In this document: in pieces, positions 1 to 7,700 of the stretch
How the letters are laid out: each line of letters starts with the position of its first letter
Position numbering within the stretch: the first letter of the stretch is position 1
Program-made: the position numbers and the translations under genes
NCBI GenBank assembly: GCA_009712185.1
Contig: WASQ01000067.1
Span: 1 to 42,961 of the forward strand
Reading direction: 5' to 3'
Source: Telmatospirillum sp.
GTDB lineage: Bacteria; Pseudomonadota; Alphaproteobacteria; Rhodospirillales; Magnetospirillaceae
Length of the DNA: 42,961 bases
Notes under the pieces: generated by a model
Database searches by the model: none
The model's input: the letters and a program-made list of their open reading frames with translations, nothing else
What the model was told of the DNA's origin: nothing

Positions 1-1
1 C

Positions 2-199
2 GATATCGCCGACTTCGTGCAAAGAGGCGGCGCGCAACAGTCGGTGGCGCTGGAACCGCAGGACACCATCTTCGTGCCCAAATCCTCGATTGCCGAGGTC
101 GACCTCTGGATCGACCAGTACATCAACAAGACGCTGCCCTTCAACCGCAGCCTCAGCTACACCATCAACGAGAACGCCACCACCACCGTATCGCCCTGA
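2..199 (+). CDS. Polysaccharide export outer-membrane protein, C-terminal end (5' truncated)
   Basis: An open frame enters from the left edge (first full codon at base 2) and ends at a TGA at 197-199, so only the last 65 residues are present. The tail reads as a ligand-binding-like segment (VALEPQDTIFVPKSSIAEVD) followed by DLWIDQYINKTLPF and a Thr-rich end. I associate this ending with alphaproteobacterial Wza/SLBB-type export proteins, which form the outer-membrane channel for exopolysaccharide. The gene lies just upstream of a polymerase-like gene, a GH44 glycosidase and a flippase, which agrees with that role. The GTG at 17 is probably an internal codon and not the start. The fragment is too short to separate Wza from other SLBB export families. 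Confidence 0.7.
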   Translation, partial: DIADFVQRGGAQQSVALEPQDTIFVPKSSIAEVDLWIDQYINKTLPFNRSLSYTINENATTTVSP

Positions 200-243
200 G
201 CGGACCCGCCGCCGCTCGGGGCGCAGGCGGATCTGTCGAGGAC

Positions 244-1548
244 ATGCGACCGATGCCACCAGCACCATCCCCTCTTGCGATCGGTCACGGGGACCCGCCG
301 GGCGGGCCCGGAATCGCGCCCTGGCAGGACGCCGACCGGCTGCGTCCCGGCATGATGGCCATGCTGCTGATGCTGCTGCCGCTGTTCGGACAGACCTTCC
401 ATTACATGAAAGACCTGTTGCCGCTGTGGGCTCTGTCCAAGGCCTTTCCGGTGCTGTCGCTGCCGCTCGCCCTCGTCCTGCTGCGACGTCCCAGGCTGCC
501 GATGGCCCGGCAGATCATGGCGACTTTTCTCTGGCTGGTCCTGGTCCCCAGTTTTGCCGCCTCTTTCACCTTCGGCCAGGATTTTTTCACCGGCATCACC
601 GCTCAGGTCAAGCTGTTGCCGATGCTCTATTTTTTCTCTTTTTCCGGCCTCCTGATGATCGCCCGCCCCAGTCTGCGCGAACTGGCGGCCGGCTTTCTGA
701 TCTGTGGCATCGCCACCTATGCGGCTCTGATCATTCTCTGGGCGATTATCCCCGACGCCTGGTACAGCAAGGTTTATGCGTTCGGATCGTCCCCCCTGTT
801 CTCCGCGGACAACCGGGGCAACCGCATCCGCATGCCGATGTTCTTCGGAATCATCACGCTGTTCTATTGCTATCGCCGCTTCCTGGGCAGCGGATCGCTG
901 CGCTGGCTGGCGGGCGCAGCGGCGGGGCTCTGCCTGACCCTCTTCGTCGTCAAAACCCGGGCCATGGTCGTTGGAATTGCGGGCGTCGTCGTGATCAACA
1001 GCTTTGCCGCGGCGGGCGCGCTCGTCAGGGTCGGACTGCTGTTCGTCGCCCCGGCCGCGCTGGTCGGCCTGTTCTCCATCGGCTATCTCAACACCATGTT
1101 CAGTTCGGACTCCAGTACCGGATTTGACGTGCGCTGGAAGACGGTGACCAAGGCGGTCGGCTTTCTCGGGACCGATCCGTTCAAATGGTTGATGGGTGTC
1201 GGCACCATCAGCCCCACCAGCAGTGACAGCCTGTTCTCCTATTTCGACCATTTCTTCTTTCTGGCCGACATCACCTGGCTCGGAATCGTTTTCGAATTCG
1301 GATTGATCGGCGCCATTCTCCTGGTTCTCTATGAGATCCGGGGACTGCTCCTCTTTCGCAGGATCCGGGAGGCAACCGGGCACTCCCCCTTTCTGGGCAG
1401 TCTTTGCGACTATCTGCTTTATGTCCTGCTGATCTCCAACCTTTATCCGCCGACATTAACGCCGGGCGAAACGGCCATCATCGCCGCCATTTTTGTCTTT
1501 GTTCTGCAAAACCTCCCAACCAGTGTCCTCCCGGATCGGGAATCCTGA
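244..1548 (+). CDS. O-antigen ligase/polymerase-like integral membrane protein
   Basis: The 434-residue product is dominated by hydrophobic segments. After a Pro-rich cytoplasmic N-terminus of about 35 residues come roughly ten candidate transmembrane helices, with a larger loop near residues 280-340 (SSDSSTGFDVRWKTVTKAV and a stretch with SPTSSDSLFSYFDHFFF). This layout of many helices plus one long periplasmic loop late in the protein is typical of Wzy polymerases and WaaL ligases, which have little sequence conservation. Its place between an export protein and a flippase supports polymerisation of lipid-linked repeat units. The ATG at 244 follows GAGG closely; an ATG at 253 is the alternative. 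It is 3 bases upstream of the next gene, so translation is probably coupled. Polymerase versus ligase cannot be decided here. Confidence 0.65.
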   Translation: MRPMPPAPSPLAIGHGDPPGGPGIAPWQDADRLRPGMMAMLLMLLPLFGQTFHYMKDLLPLWALSKAFPVLSLPLALVLLRRPRLPMARQIMATFLWLVLVPSFAASFTFGQDFFTGITAQVKLLPMLYFFSFSGLLMIARPSLRELAAGFLICGIATYAALIILWAIIPDAWYSKVYAFGSSPLFSADNRGNRIRMPMFFGIITLFYCYRRFLGSGSLRWLAGAAAGLCLTLFVVKTRAMVVGIAGVVVINSFAAAGALVRVGLLFVAPAALVGLFSIGYLNTMFSSDSSTGFDVRWKTVTKAVGFLGTDPFKWLMGVGTISPTSSDSLFSYFDHFFFLADITWLGIVFEFGLIGAILLVLYEIRGLLLFRRIREATGHSPFLGSLCDYLLYVLLISNLYPPTLTPGETAIIAAIFVFVLQNLPTSVLPDRES

Positions 1549-1551
1549 CCA

Positions 1552-3243
1552 ATGTCCGACCTTTGTCTTCTTTTCCGGCAACTTTCCATTCCCGCCGCTG
1601 TCGCCCTCGGCGCCCTCGCCCTGGCCCCGGCGTCCATGGCGGAACCGGACGAAGTGTCCGTAACAGTCGATGCCGGCTCCGGTCGCCGGCCGATCAACCC
1701 GCTGATCTATGGCGTCAACTACGCCACGACCGAACAGCTTCGGGATCTGAACCTGCCGCTCAACCGCGCCGGCGGCGACAGCGCGACGATGTACAACTGG
1801 CGTCTCGACGCGCGCAGCGCCGGAAAGGACTGGTTTTTCGAAAGCCTGTCCTGCACATCCGACATCTTCGACCAGCACGGGGACGGGTTCGTCGCCCTGA
1901 CCCGTGCCGGCGGTGCGGAACCGATGCTGACCGTCCCGATGATCGGCTGGGTCGCCAGACTGGACCGCGACCGCAAGCCGCTGGCAGGCTTTTCGATCGG
2001 GAAATACGGCTTGCAGGAGGATGCCGACCTCAACGGCTTCGCGGACGCCGGCAACGGAGTCACGCTGGACGGCACGCCGATCACCGGAAACGACCCCAAC
2101 GATGCCGCCCTTCCCGACAGCCCCGCCGATGAGAAACCCTGGATCGAACGGCTGGTCGGCCGCTGGGGCGGCGCGGCCCGGGGCGGCGTGCGCTACTACA
2201 TCATGGATAACGAGCCCAGCTTCTGGCACACGATCCACCGCCATGTCCATCCCGAAGGCGCCCATGCGCGGGAGATCGCGGACAAGGTCAAAACCTATTC
2301 GGCGATGGTGAAATCGGTCGACCCCGATGCCCGGGTGGTGGCGCCGGAGGAATGGGGCTGGACCGCCTACCGCTACAGTGGCTTCGACCAGCAATATGCG
2401 GTGGAGCACGGATTCGACAAAGCTCCCGACCGGACCGGCGAAACCGGAGGAATGGACTATCTTCCCTGGCTTCTCAGCCAATGGAAGGCCGCGGGCCGGC
2501 CCGTCGACGTCGTCAGCGTTCATTTCTATCCGCAAGGCGGCGAATACAAGGACGACCACGACGACGTCACGCCGGCAATGCAACGGAAACGGAACCGCTC
2601 GACCCGCGATCTGTGGGACACCGGCTACCACAATCCCACCTGGATCAATGCCACGGTGGCGTTGATCCCCACGCTCCGGCGCTGGGTCGACACCTATTAT
2701 TATCCGGGCACGCCGATCGCGATCACCGAATACAACTGGGGCGCCGAAAAGACGATGAACGGCGCCACCGCGCAAGCCGATGTCCTTGGCATCTTCGGAC
2801 GCGAGGGGCTCGACATGGCCGCCCGCTGGGCGACGCCCGCCACCGGCAGCCCGACCTATCTGGCCTTCAAGCTCTATCGGAATTACGACGACCACCGGTC
2901 CGCCTTCGGGGACGTCAGTGTCACGGCCACCGTTCCCGATCCCGACACGCTGTCGGCCTTTGCGGCGGAAAGAACAGCCGATGGAGCCCTCACCGTCATG
3001 GTGATCAACAAGCGGCTTGACCAGCCTGCGGACATCGCCCTGTCGCTGACCCGGTTTGCCGGTCAGGGACGTCTCGACACAGTGCAACTCGCCCAGGGAC
3101 GACTGACCGCGCTGCCTGGCGATCGTTATACCGGCGGACGGATCAAAGCGCGTCTGCCGGCGCAGAGTGTCACGCTGTTTGTCCTGTCCCCGAATGCGAA
3201 AGGACCGATCGGAACGGACCGGACAGAAAGGACGGGCGGATGA
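1552..3243 (+). CDS. Secreted glycoside hydrolase family 44-like endoglucanase/xyloglucanase
   Basis: A 563-residue protein with a signal peptide (hydrophobic residues 14-29, cleavage likely after ASMA). Residues 48-80 contain INPLIYGVNYA and LPLNRAGGDSATMYNW, both typical of GH44. The acid/base glutamate is probably E221 in MDNEPSFWHTIHRHVHPEG and the nucleophile E393 in ITEYNWGAEK. These sit on a TIM barrel, and a C-terminal beta-sandwich from about residue 460 (VTATVPDPDTLSAFAAERT onwards) closes the protein. GH44 enzymes cleave beta-1,4-glucan or xyloglucan chains. Inside an exopolysaccharide locus the natural substrate may be the cell's own polymer, with a role in chain-length control, release or clearance of misplaced polymer. 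It starts 3 bases after the polymerase-like gene and its end overlaps the flippase start by 4 bases. Confidence 0.85.
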   Translation: MSDLCLLFRQLSIPAAVALGALALAPASMAEPDEVSVTVDAGSGRRPINPLIYGVNYATTEQLRDLNLPLNRAGGDSATMYNWRLDARSAGKDWFFESLSCTSDIFDQHGDGFVALTRAGGAEPMLTVPMIGWVARLDRDRKPLAGFSIGKYGLQEDADLNGFADAGNGVTLDGTPITGNDPNDAALPDSPADEKPWIERLVGRWGGAARGGVRYYIMDNEPSFWHTIHRHVHPEGAHAREIADKVKTYSAMVKSVDPDARVVAPEEWGWTAYRYSGFDQQYAVEHGFDKAPDRTGETGGMDYLPWLLSQWKAAGRPVDVVSVHFYPQGGEYKDDHDDVTPAMQRKRNRSTRDLWDTGYHNPTWINATVALIPTLRRWVDTYYYPGTPIAITEYNWGAEKTMNGATAQADVLGIFGREGLDMAARWATPATGSPTYLAFKLYRNYDDHRSAFGDVSVTATVPDPDTLSAFAAERTADGALTVMVINKRLDQPADIALSLTRFAGQGRLDTVQLAQGRLTALPGDRYTGGRIKARLPAQSVTLFVLSPNAKGPIGTDRTERTGG

Positions 3244-4556
3244 GCCTCCACGGCGCCCGGGCCCTGCCCCCGCTGACGCGGGGGCTTCTCGTCAGCGTCG
3301 GCGCCCGCGCCCTCGATCTCCCCTGCCGCTATGGGTTCCATCTTCTGATCGCGGCGGGACTGGGCGTCGTCGACGCCGGCCGGTTCTATATCGTGTTCAG
3401 CGCCATGGTGGCGCTGGCCGGGCTGGGCCGGCTCGGTCTGGACCGCGCGCTGACCAGGCAGGTTGCGGCGGCCCGGGCCACCGGACGTCCGGCAGAGCTT
3501 CGCGCCGCCATCCGGTCGGCATTCCGCCAGATCTTCATCGCCTCCGCCCTGGTTGCCCTGCTGATGGCGGCGCTGGCGCACCCCATCGCCCTGACCATTC
3601 TCGGAAAACCCGATCTCGCGCTGCCCCTGGCGCTCGGCGCGCTCTCGATTCCGCCGCAGAATTTGGGTGCTGCGGTCGCCGGCGCTTTGGCCGGGCTTCA
3701 GCGGATCGCTCAGTCGCAGATGATCTATTCCTGGCTGTGGCCGGCGCTGTTCTGCCTGTCGGCCCTTGTCTGCGGCACCGGCTTTCCGGATGTCCTGTGG
3801 CAGATCGCGGGCAGCTTCACCGTCGCCGCGCTGATCGGCGGCCTCCTTCTGCGCCACGGCCTCGGCACCGTGTTCGGGGACGAACGGCGGGTCCCGCCGC
3901 CGCCTCTGCTGCGCCCGGGCCTGTCGCTGTTTACTCTGGAACTGACCCAGTTGATGATTGCCTCCGCGCCGGCCCTGATCCTGGGCATGGCCGCCGATAA
4001 TCGCGAGGTCGGCCTGTTTTCCCTGTCCTGGCGGATCGCCCTCCTGATCAACATCGTGACCAGCGGCGTCACGGGCATGGCCGCGCCGAAGTTCGCAGAA
4101 CTGAACGCGCTTGGCGATCGGGACGGGCTGGGGCGGACCGCCCGGCAGGCGATTCGTCTCAGCGTCGGCCTGTCTTTGTTGCCCGCGATCGCGATGATAT
4201 CGGTCCCCGGACCGCTGCTCAGCCTCTTCGGTGCCGGATATGAGGGCGGGGCGGCGACGCTTCGCATCCTGGCGCTGGGACAGATCGTCGCGGCCTGCAC
4301 GACCTCCATGCCCGACCTGCTGGGGATGACCGGCCACACCCGCGCGCTCCGGCGGATCAATGGCTTTTCCCTGATCGTCCTTCTCGCCCTGACCGCCCTG
4401 CTGACACCCGTGTTCGGCGCGCCGGGAGCCGCCGCGGCCACGGCCCTGACGATTGCGGTGAACGGCGGTGCCGCGCTGGCGATGGCATCACGCCTGACCG
4501 GCATCCGCCCCTGGCGGGCGGCCCCTCCTCCCCCTTCGAAAGAGATCATGTCATGA
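3240..4556 (+). CDS. Wzx-like polysaccharide flippase (MOP superfamily)
   Basis: The product is 438 residues and almost wholly hydrophobic, with about 12-14 predicted transmembrane helices. The pattern of early helices followed by GRLGLDRALTRQVAAARATG resembles the polysaccharide transport family, which moves undecaprenyl-linked oligosaccharide units across the inner membrane. A conserved-looking late segment (LLSLFGAGYEGGAATLRILA) matches the usual Wzx repeat that follows a glycine-rich turn. The start ATG overlaps the GH44 stop (ATGA at 3240-3243), and the next gene begins at 4553 with the same kind of overlap, so the genes look translationally coupled. Family assignment is good; the transported oligosaccharide is unknown. 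Confidence 0.8.
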   Translation: MSLHGARALPPLTRGLLVSVGARALDLPCRYGFHLLIAAGLGVVDAGRFYIVFSAMVALAGLGRLGLDRALTRQVAAARATGRPAELRAAIRSAFRQIFIASALVALLMAALAHPIALTILGKPDLALPLALGALSIPPQNLGAAVAGALAGLQRIAQSQMIYSWLWPALFCLSALVCGTGFPDVLWQIAGSFTVAALIGGLLLRHGLGTVFGDERRVPPPPLLRPGLSLFTLELTQLMIASAPALILGMAADNREVGLFSLSWRIALLINIVTSGVTGMAAPKFAELNALGDRDGLGRTARQAIRLSVGLSLLPAIAMISVPGPLLSLFGAGYEGGAATLRILALGQIVAACTTSMPDLLGMTGHTRALRRINGFSLIVLLALTALLTPVFGAPGAAAATALTIAVNGGAALAMASRLTGIRPWRAAPPPPSKEIMS

Positions 4557-4906
4557 CTCCGGTTCTGCGTTTTGCCGGTGCCGCGTTCGTCACCCTGGCG
4601 GTCGCGCATGGATTTTCCGCCCGCGCCGACGATCGTCCGCAACGTTTCGACATGAACGGTCTGTGCGGCCGTCAGGCCAACACACCGGACGGACGCTCCT
4701 CCGAGGTCGAGCAGCGATGCATCATGGCGCAGAGCGATGCCCAGGCCTCGGTCCGGCGGATCTGGCCCACCACGCCCGTCTACATTCAACGCGACTGCAC
4801 CCTGCGTGCCCGCGCCGAGGGCGAGGGTGACTACGCCCTTCTGCTGAAATGCATCCGCGACCAGTTGGGGCAGGCGCAGCCCGACGTCGTCCTGCCGAAA
4901 CGCTGA
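4553..4906 (+). CDS. Small secreted protein with four cysteines, function unknown
   Basis: A 117-residue product with a clear signal peptide (residues 1-25, cleavage likely after SARA). The mature part of about 92 residues has cysteines at 38, 56, 82 and 100, which could form two disulfides in the periplasm. I do not recognise a family. Its ATG overlaps the flippase stop (ATGA at 4553-4556), so it is co-translated with the exopolysaccharide operon and is its last plus-strand gene. A role as an accessory periplasmic factor for assembly or export of the polymer is inference from location only. Confidence 0.6.
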   Translation: MTPVLRFAGAAFVTLAVAHGFSARADDRPQRFDMNGLCGRQANTPDGRSSEVEQRCIMAQSDAQASVRRIWPTTPVYIQRDCTLRARAEGEGDYALLLKCIRDQLGQAQPDVVLPKR

Positions 4907-4964
4907 GGGACCGCCAAAGGCCGCACCGTCCGGTTCCGCCCCCATGCGGACCGGCGGACCGGCG

Positions 4965-5927
4965 TCACCCCAACCGGCTCGCCACCCAGGACGCGGTCTC
5001 CGCCAGACCGCGATGCAGATCGGTCCAGCGCAGGCCGAGATCGCACTCCGCGCGGTCGGACAGCAGCCGGATCTCCTGTCGCCACAGCCGTGCCAGCGAC
5101 GGCGGAATCGGTGGAGGAATGAGACCGCCGAGACCGACGAGACCGGCGGCGATTTCCGCCAGCTTCACGGGCGGGGCCAGCAGACGGGCCGCGATGGCGA
5201 TCCGCCGCCCGGACAGCCGCCGGATCGGCACGGCTCCCAATGCCCGGGCATAGTCAAAGAAATAGTCGTTCCAGGTGGGCGGGGACGCCTGCGTCAGGTT
5301 ATAGGCCCTGCCCCAGCACTCCGTCCGCCGCCACGCCGAGAGAACAGCGGCACCCACGTCATTGACATGGACAAGATTGGCGATCCCGTCGCCCCCCGCC
5401 CCCAGCTCGCCGATCCGGCGCGCGACAAGAAGGCGGGCGATCCGTTCGCTCCACTGGCTTCCACCCGGCCCGTAGACGCAGCCCGGACGCAAAACAACCG
5501 AACGCGGATATCCGGCCGCCAGACGTTCGCATTCGACTTTGGCATCCGCGTAGGGACCGGTCCCGCCCTGCAAGGGCTGATCCTCGTCCACATCGCCCGA
5601 GGCCGGGCCATAAACCGCCATGGAGCTGAGATGAACGACGGTGGGACCACTCTGGTTCGTCATGCCGAAGATCTGGCGGGCGGCCAGGACCATTGTCTCG
5701 GCGCCGCCGCCGACGCAGTTCACCACTCCGTCCATCCCCGACAAGGCCTGACGCATCGCCTTCGCGTCGGTGGCATCGAGACGGATACGGTCGATGCCAC
5801 CATCCTGACTGGGGATCGACCGGCGCCCGGCCGCGACGGGCAGAGCCCAACTGCTCGCGGCCAGGGCGGAAACGACCCGCCGGCCGATGAATCCGTCGGC
5901 CCCCAGGACAAGAATGCGCCGGCTCAT
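4965..5927 (-). CDS. NAD-dependent epimerase/dehydratase (extended SDR)
   Basis: A 320-residue protein starting MSRRILVLGADGFIGRRVV, with the Rossmann motif GADGFIG at residues 9-15. The active-site SSMAVYG (101-107) is followed by Y126 and K130 (YxxxK). It belongs to the extended short-chain dehydrogenases that epimerise, dehydrate or reduce nucleotide sugars, though some members act on other substrates. The start at 5927 was chosen because the preceding in-frame codons lack family similarity and because this ATG overlaps the stop of the upstream GMC oxidoreductase (ATGA, 5924-5927). The tight pairing suggests consecutive oxidation and reduction steps on one sugar or glycolipid. It converges with the plus-strand exopolysaccharide operon across a 58-base gap. 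Confidence 0.85.
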   Translation of the reverse strand: MSRRILVLGADGFIGRRVVSALAASSWALPVAAGRRSIPSQDGGIDRIRLDATDAKAMRQALSGMDGVVNCVGGGAETMVLAARQIFGMTNQSGPTVVHLSSMAVYGPASGDVDEDQPLQGGTGPYADAKVECERLAAGYPRSVVLRPGCVYGPGGSQWSERIARLLVARRIGELGAGGDGIANLVHVNDVGAAVLSAWRRTECWGRAYNLTQASPPTWNDYFFDYARALGAVPIRRLSGRRIAIAARLLAPPVKLAEIAAGLVGLGGLIPPPIPPSLARLWRQEIRLLSDRAECDLGLRWTDLHRGLAETASWVASRLG

Positions 5928-7612
5928 GACGGACTCCCTTCGGTGGCGTCGAAGCCGGCTGGTCTTGCCGACGCCCGGCGCCTCAGATGAGCGGCCAGCC
6001 GCAGGGACAACGCAATGGCCGTCAAGGTGGGGTTGGCCTGGCTCGATGTGGGAAACACCGCCGGACCCGCCAGGTAAAGATTGGCAATGCCATGGACGCG
6101 GCAATCGGGATCGACCACGCTGGTGCGGGGACTGACCCCCATGCGGGCGGTCCCGATATGATGCCCGCCATAGGCGCCGTACCGCGTCATTTCCCGCTCG
6201 ACGGTTTCGGGGTCATATTCGAACCGCCCGACACCGGTCGCCGCGATCTCCCCGGCCAGCAGCTCCAGGAATCGCGACACCGATTCCACATCGCCCCGGG
6301 TATAGCGCCAGTCGACGCGCAGACGGGGCAATCCCAGTGCGTCCCGCTGATCCGAGAGTGTAACGCGGCTCTCGGGATTGGGCTCCTGTTCGGCGTGGAA
6401 GTCGAGACTGTGGAGATGGCGCTTCGAACGGACGATGATCGATGGAAATTTCCGTTCCGCCAGTCGGCGATCCCGCAGGAGGTGCCACAGGAAACCGATG
6501 GTATTGGGACTGTCCAGCACCACATTCACGGCGTGCCGCACCTGGGTGCCGAGCCCCAGTTTCACTCCGCCGTGCAGACGCTTTCCGTATTCATAGGGTA
6601 TGAACATCCGCGCCAGATACAGCATCGACAGAACGCCGCTGCCATGACCGGGATCGGTAATCCGGGGATGATGCAGCCGCGCGATGATGTTGCCCGTGCG
6701 ATGGCGGCGCTGCATGTCGGGCCGGATGGCGATACGGCGGCGGCAATAGGTGCCTTCGTCGGCGATATCGTAGCCGTTCCAGACCGGGCGATTGAACTGG
6801 ATGGCTCCGATGGTGCCGGCGACATGGCACATGTAATAACGCCCCAGAATGTCATGCCCGTTGCCGATTCCCTTGTCCATGACGTCGCGGCTGGCAAGCA
6901 GAAGCCGCGTGCTTTCAAGACCGCCATTGGCGAGCACCACCTGGCGCGCCCGAATGCCGATCTGGCGTCCTTTCAGCGTCCGCGCCGTCAGACGCTCGAC
7001 CACCGTCGCCTCCGGATTGAGCCCGACGGCCGTGACATTGGCATGAAGGATGACCCGAAGGTTCCGGGCGGCCTCCAGCTTGTGCCGGTAACGGCGCCCG
7101 AAGTCGGTGGGACAACTGAACCGTTCCAGCGTGTTGGTCGTGAAAATCGCGCTGTCGAACCCCGGCATCATGGGCTGGCGCGGTGTATCGAACGCCTCCT
7201 CGACGGTATAGAGGAACCGCCCGGCCTCGCACAGACGATTGGCCTCGGGGAAATAGGGATCGAGGTCTTCGCGGCCGATCGGCCATCCGCTATGGGGCAT
7301 ATAATCGCGGACTTCGAAGTCGATGGGGTCGAAAGGCATGGAACGCCCGCCCCAGGTGGTGGTCGACCCGCCCAGCCGCCGTTCCCGATAGCGGTCGAGC
7401 GGACTGTGCATCGTCTCATCGGCGACCTCTCCCCGGTAGAGGGCCTGCGTATCGGTCTCCACATCCAGTCCCCCCGCTTCCAAAAGCAGGACATCAAGGC
7501 CCGATCCGATGAGGTGCAGCGCCATGGAAAGGCCGACGGCACCGCCGCCGACGATACAGACATCGGCGGCCAGGACATGGCCCTCCGGCAGGTCGAACGC
7601 ATCGATGATCAT
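5924..7612 (-). CDS. GMC-family FAD-dependent oxidoreductase
   Basis: The 562-residue product has an N-terminal FAD-binding dinucleotide motif (VCIVGGGAVGLSMALHL, glycines around 22-27) and an acidic end to the second strand (LLLEAGG). GGSTTTWGG is near residue 82. The C-terminal half has HHIGTARMG, with the histidine expected near the flavin in GMC enzymes, and NPTLTAIAL at the end. GMC proteins oxidise alcohol groups of sugars, sterols or choline. No signal peptide is evident, so it probably acts in the cytoplasm. It is translationally coupled to the epimerase downstream and is 88 bases downstream of the sugar-phosphate transferase, so it probably modifies a sugar of the exopolymer. The exact substrate cannot be read from sequence. 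Confidence 0.85.
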   Translation of the reverse strand: MIIDAFDLPEGHVLAADVCIVGGGAVGLSMALHLIGSGLDVLLLEAGGLDVETDTQALYRGEVADETMHSPLDRYRERRLGGSTTTWGGRSMPFDPIDFEVRDYMPHSGWPIGREDLDPYFPEANRLCEAGRFLYTVEEAFDTPRQPMMPGFDSAIFTTNTLERFSCPTDFGRRYRHKLEAARNLRVILHANVTAVGLNPEATVVERLTARTLKGRQIGIRARQVVLANGGLESTRLLLASRDVMDKGIGNGHDILGRYYMCHVAGTIGAIQFNRPVWNGYDIADEGTYCRRRIAIRPDMQRRHRTGNIIARLHHPRITDPGHGSGVLSMLYLARMFIPYEYGKRLHGGVKLGLGTQVRHAVNVVLDSPNTIGFLWHLLRDRRLAERKFPSIIVRSKRHLHSLDFHAEQEPNPESRVTLSDQRDALGLPRLRVDWRYTRGDVESVSRFLELLAGEIAATGVGRFEYDPETVEREMTRYGAYGGHHIGTARMGVSPRTSVVDPDCRVHGIANLYLAGPAVFPTSSQANPTLTAIALSLRLAAHLRRRASARPAGFDATEGSPS

Positions 7613-7700
7613 GAAAACACCGCTCCCCCTTTAACGGCGCGCCGGACGCGTGTTTTTTGTTTTTTGACGGACGTGAGGACGAAAAGACACCATCATATGG

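Noticed and set aside
157-1383. Long minus-strand open frame (408 codons)
   Set aside because: It is antisense to the polymerase-like gene and has the Gln/Asp/Arg-rich composition typical of shadow frames in GC-rich DNA.
1456-3087. Minus-strand open frame (543 codons) opposite the GH44 gene
   Set aside because: No family motifs; the plus strand codes for a clear secreted glycosidase.
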